The position numbers were made by a program, and so were the translations under genes. From the NCBI GenBank assembly GCA_964519145.1, contig CAZFHL010000003.1, positions 1-42,143 of the forward strand: a DNA stretch of 42,143 nucleotides, in the 5' to 3' direction. The DNA comes from CAZFHL01 sp964519145 (GTDB lineage Bacteria; Patescibacteriota; Minisyncoccia; Phycocordibacterales; WO2-35-19). Shown piece after piece: positions 6,578 through 13,980 of the stretch. The notes beneath the pieces are model-generated. The model worked only from the letters and a program-made list of their open reading frames with translations. It made no database searches and was not told the origin of the DNA. Each line of letters starts with the position of its first letter. Position 1 is the stretch's first letter.

Positions 6578-7063
6578 ATGAACAGCTATAACACGCCGAC
6601 TCTGCGAAGAGAGCTCGCAAACTACATCTCCGGATATGTTGATGGAGAAGGATGTTTCTCTGTTTCGGTATCGAAACGAGAGAAATTAAAAATCGGATGG
6701 GAAGTGAAGCCAAGTTTCTGTGTCGGTCAAAATTATGATCGGCGCGAAGTACTTGACCTCATGATTGTTTACTTCGGTTGCGGTCATATACGCCGCGATT
6801 GGGGAGACAGAACCCTGAAGTATGAAGTGAGAAAGATTAACGATCTCTTAGAGAAAGTCATTCCACACTTTGAAAAATTTCCTTTAAAGTCAGCAAAGCA
6901 AAAAGATTTCCTGCGGTTTGCAGAAATCTGCCGTCAGATGAAAGTTTTAGAGCACCACAAAGTGAGCGGTTTGAGAAAAATTCTCAAAAGCGCTTACAAG
7001 ATGAATGGATCAGGGAAGCGCAAGTTACCTTTATCCATGATTCTCAAAACAATTCGCAGATGA
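6578..7063 (+). CDS. LAGLIDADG homing endonuclease encoded in intron 2
   Basis: 161 aa. One LAGLIDADG motif lies near residues 15-25 (NYISGYVDGEG) with the catalytic acidic residue in VDGEG. It is followed by the usual alternating strand pattern (WEVKPSFCVGQNYDRREVL, FGCGHIRR, KYEVRKINDLLEKVIPHFE) and a basic C-terminus. The single motif and length indicate a homodimer, as for I-CreI. It should cleave intronless 23S alleles near position 1951 and so spread the intron; a maturase role is possible. The gene fills the P8 loop and its TGA directly abuts the P7 3' strand. It is less AT-rich than flanking protein genes, in line with mobility. Confidence 0.9.
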   Translation: MNSYNTPTLRRELANYISGYVDGEGCFSVSVSKREKLKIGWEVKPSFCVGQNYDRREVLDLMIVYFGCGHIRRDWGDRTLKYEVRKINDLLEKVIPHFEKFPLKSAKQKDFLRFAEICRQMKVLEHHKVSGLRKILKSAYKMNGSGKRKLPLSMILKTIRR

Positions 7064-7637
7064 AGATATAGTCTAATGCCTACAGTAATGTGGGGTAGGA
7101 GATTCTGCTCGCGCGGGCAGAATAGTCAAACTCAAATGAAGTTCAGACGCGCACGAATGGTGTAACGACTGGGGAACTGTCTCGGGGACTCGCTCGGTGA
7201 AAATACAGTACCGGTGAAGATGCCGGTTACCTGCAGTTAGACGAAAAGACCCCGGAAGCTTTACTGTAATTTGGCATTGAGGATATGTTTTTACTGCGTA
7301 GCATAGGTGGGAGGATTTGAAGTTTGCCTTTTGGGGCAGATGGATCCGTCAGTGAAATACCACTCTGTATTGACATATTTTCTAACCTGTTCGGCAAAAA
7401 CGGACAGAGACAGTGCCTGATGGGCAGTTTTAGTGGGGCGCTATCCTTCAGTATTTAAAATTTAAAAAGATTTAATTTTTTTGAATACTGAATCCATGGC
7501 GCCTCCAGAGATTTGTCATCTCAAAACAAACAAATAAGGGGGACCATAGAGCGAAACCTCTATGAGAAAAGTTAGCTATATGCTGAGAAATCTCTTTGAG
7601 ATAATCAGCAGGGAAGTTAAATATTCAAATTTTTGGA

Positions 7638-7668
7638 AAAAGAAAATGCCAGCTCTTACGCGACTGGC
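7638..7668 (-). terminator. Terminator of the intron 3 cassette
   Basis: On the minus strand GCCAG..CTGGC (7668-7648) forms the hairpin and ATTTTCTTTTT follows. It stops antisense transcription before the P6 arm. Confidence 0.65.
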
Positions 7669-7679
7669 TTACGGTCTTG

Positions 7680-7829
7680 TTAGATGAGTTGGAACTTTCG
7701 GAAAAAGCCAATGAGGCAAAGACCGAAAATCAAAGGAACGGTGATCACCACAAAAACCATCTGATCTTGGTGGTGTTGGGGATGGGTCAATGAATGCTGG
7801 TGACCCAACCCAACCAACGCTAACCACAT
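7680..7829 (-). CDS. Micro-ORF: 49-aa single-helix membrane peptide in intron 3 cassette
   Basis: The ATG at 7829 lies 6 bases after AAAGGAG (7842-7836) and 14 bases from the predicted transcript start. Residues 8-22 are rich in His and Gln (LGHQHSLTHPQHHQD). Residues 24-43 form one hydrophobic helix (MVFVVITVPLIFGLCLIGFF). The tail is short and basic (RKFQLI). The peptide ends before a proper terminator. A longer frame beginning further upstream ignores the ribosome binding site and reads through in another phase, so I reject it. Function unknown; toxin-like or regulatory membrane peptide is inference. Confidence 0.6.
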   Translation of the reverse strand: MWLALVGLGHQHSLTHPQHHQDQMVFVVITVPLIFGLCLIGFFRKFQLI

Positions 7830-7849
7830 AAGGAACTCCTTTCGTGGTC

Positions 7850-7878
7850 ATTATGGCAAAACAATGACTTTTTGTCAA
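7850..7878 (-). promoter_or_regulatory. Antisense promoter in the intron 3 cassette
   Basis: On the minus strand TTGACA (7878-7873) and CATAAT (7855-7850) are exactly 17 bases apart. The start is near 7843, next to the AAAGGAG ribosome binding site. Confidence 0.75.
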
Positions 7879-8359
7879 GCAAATCTTGACTCCAAAAATT
7901 TGAATATTTAATCCTTCAGAGACTAAACGCTAACCTTCTTGAAAAAGAAGATGATATAGTCCGAACTTTGTGGCGACACAAAGAGTAATAATTTATCCGT
8001 TAGTTATTGATTAACACAATGCCTAAAGAGTAACGGAGGAGCCTATTAAGGTCAGCTAGGCGTGAATGGAAACCATGCCGATAGTGTATAGGCACAAGCT
8101 GGCTTAACTGCAAGACGTAAGTGTCACGCAGATGCGAAAGCAGAGCTAAATGAACCGATCGTCCGCGTTAGACGCGGCGAAAGATTATCTGACAAAAGCT
8201 ACTCCGGGGATAACAGGCTGGTACTGCCTAAGCGTCCAGAGCGACGGCAGTGTTCGGCACCTCGATGTCGGCTCATCTTATCCCGGGGGTGGAGAAGCTC
8301 CCAAGGGTATGGCTGTTCGCCATTTAAAAAGATACGCGAGCTGGGTTCAGACCGTACAG

Positions 8360-8450
8360 AAGTTATAAAGTTAAAAGTTTGTAAAGTTTTTAAAGTAAGG
8401 GAATTAATTTTTTACTTTATAAACTTTATAAACTTTATAAACTTTCAACT
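8360..8450 (+). repeat. AT-rich hairpin, copy 2 (P1 loop of intron 4)
   Basis: It shares with the domain I copy the sequence AGTTTGTAAAG, then TTTTTAAAGTA, then TTTTTTACTTTATAA and runs of TTATAAACTT. It can fold back on itself over most of its length. It lengthens the P1 loop of intron 4. Confidence 0.7.
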
Positions 8451-8558
8451 GTTGTGCAATCTGAATCCCTTCGAGAAATTATAAATAATTTTGTTTTAGT
8501 TTTTTCGTTTTAAAATTATTAAAGATATCAAGACTTTAATAATAAATGTTAGTAGATA

Positions 8559-8587
8559 CCCGCCTTAGCTAAAAAAGCTATGGCGGG
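8559..8587 (+). repeat. CCCGCC-TAGCT hairpin repeat (copy 1)
   Basis: CCCGCCTTAGCT pairs with AGCTATGGCGGG around an A-rich loop inside the P1 loop of intron 4. A close copy lies at 8994-9020. It is a small stable stem and could be a repeat or a structural part of the intron. Confidence 0.6.
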
Positions 8588-8610
8588 CGATGCAATCAAA
8601 TCACGGCGGT

Positions 8611-8712
8611 CCGATGATTTATAAAGTAGAAAGTCCGTAAAGTTTTTAAAGTAAGTGCAAAATGTATTTACTTTATAAACATTATAACTTTAAAAACTTT
8701 ATGAATCATTGG
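8611..8712 (+). repeat. AT-rich hairpin, copy 3 (P2 of intron 4)
   Basis: P2 arms CCGATGATT and AATCATTGG enclose a third copy of the TAAAGTTTTTAAAGTA .. TTTACTTTATAAAC palindrome. That puts all three copies seen in this window inside the 23S transcription unit. Confidence 0.7.
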
Positions 8713-8993
8713 AATAAGTTGACTTATATCGGTGAAGTCCAATTTGGATAACACCGAGGGAACCGCGTCTGACGCGGACCCGTAGAGACTAAACGTCAAC
8801 AATTTGTTTTCTTTTGTAAGAGGTGAGGGGAGAATAAGCAATCAGTCAACCCAAACGACGAAGTATGTCGGACTGTATTTGCAGTTTCCATTTTGCAAAA
8901 AATGGATTCCATGCGTGCCACGGTACCCTCCCTCCTCTCTTACAGAGGAAAACAGATTAAGCTATAGTCCATTGCCACAAGTAATTGTGGGGT

Positions 8994-9020
8994 TCCGCCT
9001 TCGCTAAAAGCTATGGCGGA
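8994..9020 (+). repeat. CCGCC-GCT hairpin repeat (copy 2)
   Basis: TCCGCCTTCGCT pairs with AGCTATGGCGGA close to the 3' end of intron 4. It is the same type as 8559-8587, with a few substitutions. It may serve as P9. Confidence 0.55.
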
Positions 9021-9081
9021 CAAATCAAGCGTGAGACAGGTTGGTCTCCTATCTACTGCAGGCGTTGATTCTTGAGGGGAT

Positions 9082-9112
<31 letters not shown>

Positions 9113-9349
9113 TGACCTCTGGTGTGCCTGCTGTTCTGCCAAGAGCATCGCAGGGTAGCTAAGTCGGGAAAGGATAACCTCTGAAAGCATCTAAGAGGGA
9201 AGCCCACCCCAAGATTAGGAATCGTTAAGGATCGTGAGAGATGATCACGTTGATAGGCGCTAGGTGTAAGTATTGTAAAATATTAAGCCGAGGCGTACTA
9301 ATTTTCCGATTTCTTTCCACCAGAAACATTTTGTTTCTGTTTTTAGAAA

Positions 9350-9366
9350 ATTTTACTCTGCTATAT
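9350..9366 (+). promoter_or_regulatory. 3' arm of the 23S rRNA precursor processing stem
   Basis: ATTTTACTCTGCTATAT is perfectly complementary to 3067-3083. It confirms that all material from 3067 to 9366 is one transcript. Confidence 0.75.
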
Positions 9367-9420
9367 GGGACTTTCAAGTCTTATAATTGTTTTTTTAAAT
9401 AAAATATATAAATAGATTTA

Positions 9421-9453
9421 TTTCAAAAATTCTCGCAAGAAAGACTTTTGAAA
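9421..9453 (+). repeat. Internally deleted copy of the 127-bp palindromic repeat
   Basis: The left 19 bases (TTTCAAAAATTCTCGCAAG) correspond to one end of the element at 20067-20193, and the right 14 bases (AAAGACTTTTGAAA) to its other end. The middle of about 95 bases is missing. The match to the copy at 26810-26936 continues past the element's end (AGAGATTTAATA). It lies in the 23S-5S spacer. Confidence 0.6.
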
Positions 9454-9475
9454 GAGATTTAATATTTGAATATTG

Positions 9476-9586
9476 TGTGTTGGTGGCTTAACGCTAAGGT
9501 CACACCCGTTCTCATTCCGAACACGGAAGTTAAGCTTGGTAGTGCCGATGGTACTCGCAAGGGGAGAGTAGGTAGCCGCCAGCACA
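9476..9586 (+). rRNA. rrf: 5S ribosomal RNA
   Basis: 111 nt. Helix I pairs TGTGTTGGTGGC with GCCGCCAGCACA over 12 bp. The conserved core CACACCCGTTCTCATTCCG, AACACGGAAGTTAAGC and the loop E region GTGCCGATGGTACT are all present. It follows the 23S gene by about 160 bases in the same unit. Confidence 0.95.
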
Positions 9587-9636
9587 TAGTTTTCAAATCT
9601 AAAATACAGTGTCACATGTTTCTTATATACACAATC

Positions 9637-9665
9637 TTTTAGTTAATTACGATAAATGATATAAT
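9637..9665 (+). promoter_or_regulatory. Extended -10 promoter before the 73-aa gene
   Basis: TGATATAAT at 9657-9665 is an extended -10; the -35 is poor. The leader holds a hairpin TTTCATGT/ACATGAAA (9685-9709) just before the ATG. Confidence 0.55.
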
Positions 9666-9723
9666 AGTTTCATTAATAGTAGATTTTCATGTTGTTAATG
9701 CACATGAAATAAAATTTAAATTT

Positions 9724-9945
9724 ATGGAAATATTAGATAATGAAGTTAATAGAGATCACGAAAATGATGATCAAGGGACACCTGAACAAATAGCAGATAA
9801 TGAAAGAAGAATAAAGATTAATACTTTATTTGTAGAAAGAGGTCAATTGGCGAATAGACTTGCGGAAGGAGAGAGCAGTGAAGTCAGTGAACGCATTAAA
9901 GAAATAGATGAAGAAATCGCTGAATTAGAAAGTCAACAGAAATAA
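9724..9945 (+). CDS. Small acidic coiled-coil protein, hypothetical
   Basis: 73 aa, highly charged. An acidic N-terminus (MEILDNEVNRDHENDDQGT) is followed by a continuous amphipathic helix (IADNERRIKINTLFVERGQL, then SERIKEIDEEIAELESQQ) that should form a coiled coil. No membrane segment. The start is the only ATG in frame; no Shine-Dalgarno is seen, but a hairpin stands directly upstream. It is a monocistronic unit after 5S rRNA. No family is recognised and function is unknown. Confidence 0.6.
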   Translation: MEILDNEVNRDHENDDQGTPEQIADNERRIKINTLFVERGQLANRLAEGESSEVSERIKEIDEEIAELESQQK

Positions 9946-9948
9946 AAT

Positions 9949-10040
9949 CTAAAATCCGGCATGGATTGTGTTAGGGTGAGCAAGTAGACCTTGCTTCTTC
10001 ATGAATTCCTCGACAGATCAGGGTTGAGTCTGGTAAGAAT
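9949..10040 (-). pseudogene. Possible gene remnant of normal GC content
   Basis: This patch is visibly richer in G+C than its surroundings. On the minus strand it reads SVEEFMKKQGLLAHPNTIHA, then GF and a TAG stop. Just upstream, in another frame, it reads LTRLNPDLS, so one frameshift would join them into a protein tail. The parent gene is not recognised. A structured RNA is an alternative, since AGCAAG/CTTGCT can form a hairpin. Confidence 0.25.
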
Positions 10041-10102
10041 CTACTATATTATAATTTTGTCAAATTTATGGTTAAATAGATGATAGATATTTGTATATAG
10101 TA

Positions 10103-10108
10103 TATAAT
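10103..10108 (+). promoter_or_regulatory. -10 box directly before the VWA gene (leaderless type)
   Basis: A perfect TATAAT ends 7 bases before the ATG at 10116. The transcript would start at or next to the start codon. Confidence 0.6.
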
Positions 10109-10115
10109 ATGATGT

Positions 10116-11519
10116 ATGAACGAATGGGCTAGCAGAAGAAAAAATATTTATTTATTTATTTTGGTAATATTCTTATCGGGTATTTCTTTTTACTTTTTTT
10201 ACAATTTTTGGTATCAAAAACCCAGCTGTTTTGATAATTTAAAAAATGGAGATGAGACGGGTATTGATTGTGGAGGGAAATGTCAATCTGTTTGTCAGGG
10301 AGAAACAATACAACCTATTATAAAATGGGATCCAAGGTTATTTAATGTAGATGCAAACATTTGGAGCCTTTTAGTTTATGTAGAAAATCCAAATATAAAT
10401 CATAAAATTTCTTATTTGCCATATAAAATCACAATTTATAATGATAAGAGTGATGTTATTTTTGAAAAAAGTGGCGCAACTATTTTGCCGAAAAATAAAA
10501 CGGTGGGTATTTTTGAAGGTAATATAGATTTAAAATTAAATAGACCACAAAGAGCTTTGTTTGAAATTGAGAAAGGTATTTTGTGGGAAGTCGATAAGAC
10601 TGATAATTATAATGATTTAAAAATAACACATACTCCTCTTATAAAATTAGATTCTTTTCCTAAAATAGAGGCCGAGGTAAAAAATGATGGACTAACTAAT
10701 TTAGAGAATATTGAATTAATCGTGGCTATTTTTGATGGTAAAGATAATGTAATAGCATCTTCTCGTACTTTTGTAGATAAATTAAATAAAAACACATCAA
10801 AGCAAATATTTTTTACTTGGAATAAGCCATTTGATTTAGGTATTAAAAGATGTGATAAAAATTCAGATATTGTTCTTCTTTTTGACAGGTCTGGTTCTAT
10901 GGCTTCGGTATCTATAAAACCTAAACAACCTTTGACTGATGCAAAAATTGCAACAATATCATTTTTAGAAAATTTATCAAAAGAAGATCAGGTTTCTGTT
11001 GTTTCTTTTGCAAATAATGCAACAGATCCTATTGATTTAACTCTGACAAGTGATTTTAAAGAAGTTGAAAATATTTTAACTCAAATAGATATATTTAATC
11101 AAGGTTTACAATATACAAATATATTTGAAGCTCTAAGATTTGGAAGACAGGAGCTTTTGTCTGCTAGAACAAAATCAGATTCAAATAAAATTATAATTTT
11201 ATTTACAGATGGGATAGCAAACGCTCCATTGGTTCAGAGCGGTAATACAGAAAAAGAAGACATAAATTATGCAGAAAATTTGGCATTAAATGAGTCTTTA
11301 AATATTAAAAAAGATAACATAGATATATATACTGTTGGTTTAGGTAAAAATATAAATGAATCCTTTCTTAAAAAAATAGCCTCTAGTGATAAAAAATATT
11401 TTTATGCACCTACTACTGATGATTTGTTTCAGATTTATAAAGATATCTCTTACCAAATTTGTAAAGAAGTACCGGCAAGAATAGAAATTACTCATAAAAT
11501 ATTTGGAAATTTAAATTAA
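10116..11519 (+). CDS. Membrane-anchored von Willebrand factor A (VWA) domain protein
   Basis: 467 aa. Residues 11-33 form an N-terminal membrane anchor (IYLFILVIFLSGISFYFFYN). Then comes a Cys motif, CFDNLKNGDETGIDCGGKC, a short disulfide-rich module often found in surface proteins. The middle (about 65-240) is beta-rich. The C-terminal VWA domain (about 248-445) has the metal site DRSGSM (DxSxS), the Thr of TNIFEAL and the Asp of FTDGIAN. The protein probably sits outside the cell and binds metal-dependently to a partner. It is followed after 4 bases by the rodA-like gene, so the two are probably co-transcribed. The -10 box abutting the start suggests a leaderless mRNA. Confidence 0.85.
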   Translation: MNEWASRRKNIYLFILVIFLSGISFYFFYNFWYQKPSCFDNLKNGDETGIDCGGKCQSVCQGETIQPIIKWDPRLFNVDANIWSLLVYVENPNINHKISYLPYKITIYNDKSDVIFEKSGATILPKNKTVGIFEGNIDLKLNRPQRALFEIEKGILWEVDKTDNYNDLKITHTPLIKLDSFPKIEAEVKNDGLTNLENIELIVAIFDGKDNVIASSRTFVDKLNKNTSKQIFFTWNKPFDLGIKRCDKNSDIVLLFDRSGSMASVSIKPKQPLTDAKIATISFLENLSKEDQVSVVSFANNATDPIDLTLTSDFKEVENILTQIDIFNQGLQYTNIFEALRFGRQELLSARTKSDSNKIIILFTDGIANAPLVQSGNTEKEDINYAENLALNESLNIKKDNIDIYTVGLGKNINESFLKKIASSDKKYFYAPTTDDLFQIYKDISYQICKEVPARIEITHKIFGNLN

Positions 11520-11523
11520 AATT

Positions 11524-12678
11524 ATGCCAATTTTTTTGAAGAGAATCACAGAATCAATAGATTGGATTTTATTTTTAAGTGTAATTTTGGTATCTGTTGC
11601 TGGTCTTTTAACACTAAACTCTTTTGTTGATAATACTGATTATGATGTTAATTTTAGAAATTTATTTAATAAACAGCTGATTTGGTTGTCTTTTTCTGTT
11701 TTTATATTTTTTATTGCAAGTTTGATTGATTGGCGTTTTTTAAGAAAAAGCTCATCTGTTTTTATAATATTTATTTCTTCTTGTTTTGTTTTGTTGATGC
11801 TGTTTATTTCAGGTTCAATTTTTAAAGGTGCCCGGAGTTGGTTTGATCTTGGTTTTTTTGCTTTTCAACCCGTTGATTTAGTAAAAATAGTCTTGGTTTT
11901 AGTTTTAGCAAAATATTTTAGTAGAAGGCATATAGAAATAGCTAATATAAGGCATATATTTGTATCTGGATTTTATGCCTTTATTTTATTTTTATTAGTT
12001 TTATTACAACCAGATTTTGGTTCAGCAATAATTATATTTTTTATATGGCTTTCTGTTATTTTAATATCTGGTGTGTCTAAAAAACATTTATTAATGGTTT
12101 TTTTGATGGCTAGCATTAGTTTCTCTTGTCTTTGGTTTTTTGGTTTTAAAGATTATCAAAAAGCGAGAATACGAACTTTTATAGACCCATTAACTGATAT
12201 AAGAGGAGCTGGATATAATGTATATCAATCTGTTATAGCTGTAGGATCTGGAGGTTTTTTGGGCAAAGGTATTGGACTTGGAAGTCAATCTAAATTACAA
12301 TTTTTACCCGAATATGAGACGGATTTTATATTTGCAGCTTTTAGTGAAGAGTGGGGTTTTGTTGGTGTTGTTATAATGATATTTTTATATGGAGTAATTT
12401 TTTTCAAGATATTAAATATTTCTAAAAGGGGTGCGAGCAATTTTGAAACTTTTTATGGGCTGGGTTTATTGTCTATTTTTATTTCCCATTTTATTATTCA
12501 TGTTGGTATGAATATCGGTCTCATGCCTGTGACGGGTATAACAATGCCTTTTATGAGTTATGGAGGTTCTCATTTGGTGGCAGAATTTTTAGGCTTAGGT
12601 ATTTTGATGGGTATGAAAAATTATTCACTTAATTCTGATAGGGCATTATTTTTAGATGGTAGTCCAGATTCTGTATAG
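11524..12678 (+). CDS. rodA: RodA/FtsW-family peptidoglycan polymerase (SEDS protein)
   Basis: 384 aa with about ten membrane segments from residue 12 onward. SEDS landmarks are visible: FKGARSWFDLGFFAFQPVDL (the ARSW..F.QPSE-type motif), LLQPDFGSAII, GSGGFLGKGIGLGSQSKLQF with FLPEYETDFIFAAFSEEWGF, and the C-terminal PFMSYGGSHLVAEFLGLGIL. SEDS proteins polymerise lipid II into glycan strands together with a class B PBP. The YETDFIF.A.EE motif fits RodA better than FtsW. No PBP2 gene is adjacent. It ends one base before the stop of the convergent glycosyltransferase gene, with no terminator between. Confidence 0.9.
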   Translation: MPIFLKRITESIDWILFLSVILVSVAGLLTLNSFVDNTDYDVNFRNLFNKQLIWLSFSVFIFFIASLIDWRFLRKSSSVFIIFISSCFVLLMLFISGSIFKGARSWFDLGFFAFQPVDLVKIVLVLVLAKYFSRRHIEIANIRHIFVSGFYAFILFLLVLLQPDFGSAIIIFFIWLSVILISGVSKKHLLMVFLMASISFSCLWFFGFKDYQKARIRTFIDPLTDIRGAGYNVYQSVIAVGSGGFLGKGIGLGSQSKLQFLPEYETDFIFAAFSEEWGFVGVVIMIFLYGVIFFKILNISKRGASNFETFYGLGLLSIFISHFIIHVGMNIGLMPVTGITMPFMSYGGSHLVAEFLGLGILMGMKNYSLNSDRALFLDGSPDSV

Positions 12679-13860
12679 TTATTTAAATAAATAATTATAC
12701 AAAGCTGTTGTTTTTGAAATCATTTGTTCTAGTGAAAACTTATTTATTATGATTTGTTTTAAATTTTCACTATAGTTATTTAGCTGTTCTTTATTGTTTA
12801 CTGCATATATTATTGCTTCTGTTATTTCTTTTGAATTGTTTGGATGTATCAATATACCATTTTCCATATCATTTATTATTTCCGGTATACCACCAACACT
12901 TGTGCTGATAATTGGTGTTTTAGAATATCCGGCTTCTAAAATTACATAAGGTAGATTTTCATTTATAGAAGTAAATAAAAATATGTCAGATTCATTGATT
13001 AATTGTCTAGCATCATCTATAAAACCTAATAAAAATATATTGGCATTTAGTTTTAACTCATTTATTAATTTTGTTAAATTTTCTCTCTCCTCTCCTTCGC
13101 CTGCTATATAATATTTAATTCTATTTTTTAATTCATTTGGTAAATCAGATATTCCTAAAATAGCTTTATTTAGAGCCTTATTTCTGTGTAATTCAGCTAT
13201 GGTAAATAAAATAATATCATTTTCTTCTTTTTTTATTAGTGTTTTTTGTTTATTTGGTTCAATAAAATTTTCTATTCCATTATGTATCACTTCTATTTTA
13301 TTTCTTATTAAAGAAAATCTGGATATATTTCTTTTGGTTTTTTCTGATACTGCTATCGTTTTGTCACAAATAATGATGATAAAATAATAAAATAATAAAA
13401 ATAATATTTTTGAAAAAATATTTCTACTCTCTTCTTTAAAAGCAAATCCGTGTATTGTAAAAATTGATCTAAATTTGATTTTATCTTTTTTAAATATATT
13501 TATTATTTTTAAAAACAAAATAGCAACTGATCCCAAAAAACCAATTTTAGAAGAATTAAAATGTATAAAATCTGGACGCTCTTTTTTAATTATTTTAATT
13601 ATTTCAACCAGACTTTTTATATCAGATGTTATTTTGATGTCTCTCATAGAATTTGTGAGCTCAATTGTTTTTATGTTTTCTTGTTCAAGTTTGTCTTTCA
13701 AAATTGAGCCATTTTTTGTCCCTAAACAAACTGAAATATCAAAATCTGCTTTTAGTTTCCTGCTCAAATCATAGACATATCTTTGTGCTCCACCAAAATT
13801 ACCTTTGGTTATCATAAACATCATTTTCATTTTTCCTTTATTTTTTAGTGTTTCTTGCAT
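12679..13860 (-). CDS. GT4 family glycosyltransferase
   Basis: 393 aa, two Rossmann domains (GT-B fold). The N-terminus has the glycine-rich acceptor loop ITKGNFGGAQRYVYDLSRKL. The C-terminal donor domain has LLGFIDDARQLINESDIFLF and the EX7E region NENLPYVILEAGYSKTPIIS followed by VGGIPEII. It probably transfers a nucleotide-activated sugar to a surface glycan precursor. The interior is very AT-rich, and one hydrophobic stretch (ILFLLFYYFIIIICDK) could associate with the membrane. Start choice: a TATAAA-like box lies about 8 bases before this ATG, while AAAGGA favours an ATG ten codons later. Confidence 0.85.
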   Translation of the reverse strand: MQETLKNKGKMKMMFMITKGNFGGAQRYVYDLSRKLKADFDISVCLGTKNGSILKDKLEQENIKTIELTNSMRDIKITSDIKSLVEIIKIIKKERPDFIHFNSSKIGFLGSVAILFLKIINIFKKDKIKFRSIFTIHGFAFKEESRNIFSKILFLLFYYFIIIICDKTIAVSEKTKRNISRFSLIRNKIEVIHNGIENFIEPNKQKTLIKKEENDIILFTIAELHRNKALNKAILGISDLPNELKNRIKYYIAGEGEERENLTKLINELKLNANIFLLGFIDDARQLINESDIFLFTSINENLPYVILEAGYSKTPIISTSVGGIPEIINDMENGILIHPNNSKEITEAIIYAVNNKEQLNNYSENLKQIIINKFSLEQMISKTTALYNYLFK

Positions 13861-13924
13861 TTGGTTATTTTATATTAGTTTTTCTTTTAATTCAATTATG
13901 TCCATCTGTTTTGTTTTTTAAGAA

Positions 13925-13962
13925 AATGAAAGAAAAATACCTCACAGCAAAGCTGTGAGGTA
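13925..13962 (-). terminator. Terminator of the folK-folB operon
   Basis: TACCTCACAGC and GCTGTGAGGTA (13938-13962) form an 11-bp stem with a 3-base loop. On the minus strand TTTTTCTTTC follows. It lies about 20 bases past the folB stop. Confidence 0.85.
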
Positions 13963-13980
13963 AAATACAAAAAGATATAT

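Larger units (their letters stand above)
6191..7138 (+). other. Group I intron 2 in 23S (L1951) with LAGLIDADG ORF and antisense cassette
   Basis: The 5' exon ends GTCTGGT (T6190) and the 3' exon starts AAGTTCAGACG (7139), matching E. coli 1951/1952. P1 is explicit: exon CTGGT 6186-6190 pairs with guide GCCAG 6200-6204, with the required U-G pair at the splice site. P6 is a 19-bp stem (6286-6304 with 6488-6506) whose loop carries the antisense cassette. The P7 5' strand is near ACGACTTATG (6518 on). P8 holds the endonuclease gene, and AAGATATAGTCT (about 7064-7075) is the P7 3' strand. L1951 is an established intron site, as in Coxiella burnetii. Confidence 0.9.
7619..7909 (-). mobile_element. 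Antisense micro-gene cassette in P6 loop of intron 3
   Basis: A 19-bp perfect stem ending TTTTTGGA..TCCAAAAA bounds about 250 bases. On the minus strand it begins TTTTTGGAGTCAAGAT, followed by a consensus promoter, a Shine-Dalgarno site, a 49-aa ORF and a terminator hairpin ending TTTTCTTTTTCC. The outer 25 or so bases at both ends match the intron 2 cassette almost base for base, while the ORFs between have diverged. Confidence 0.75.
7448..8021 (+). other. Group I intron 3 in 23S (about L2262) with antisense cassette
   Basis: The 5' exon ends TGGGGCGCTATCCT and the 3' exon begins CCTAAAGAGTAACGGAGGAG. Joined, they have the same length as E. coli 2250-2270 and rebuild helix 81. The P7 strands are AGAGACTAAACG (7918 on) and GATATAGTCC (7953 on), with P8 CTTCTT-GAAA-AAGAAG between them. 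P6 is a 19-bp stem (7619-7637 with 7891-7909) carrying the cassette in its loop. The guide sequence is probably GGGA at 7540-7543, pairing TCCT. A 9-bp hairpin TTCAGTATT/AATACTGAA sits in the P1 loop. The exact 5' boundary could be off by one base. Confidence 0.8.
8356..9029 (+). other. Group I intron 4 in 23S (L2593)
   Basis: The 5' exon ends GGTTCAGACCGT (T8355) and the 3' exon starts CGTGAGACAGG (9030), exactly at E. coli 2593, the site of the Chlamydomonas chloroplast intron that encodes I-CreI. P1 is exact: GACCGT 8350-8355 pairs with guide GCGGTC 8606-8611, with a U-G pair at the splice site. P2 (8611-8619 with 8704-8712) contains an AT-rich hairpin, and a second one sits in the P1 loop. 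P7 is GAGACTAAACG (8786 on) with AAGCTATAGTCC (8959 on). P8 is a stem GTAAGAGGTGAGGGGAG/CTCCCTCCTCTCTTAC with about 110 bases in its loop and no convincing endonuclease gene. Confidence 0.9.

Noticed and set aside
7669..7878. 69-codon minus-strand frame in the intron 3 cassette
   Set aside because: Its start lies in the promoter -35 region. The 49-aa frame in another phase has the correctly spaced Shine-Dalgarno and a membrane helix.
8804..9007. 67-codon frame in intron 4 as a homing endonuclease
   Set aside because: It has no LAGLIDADG, GIY-YIG or HNH motif and runs through the P7-P8 core of the intron.
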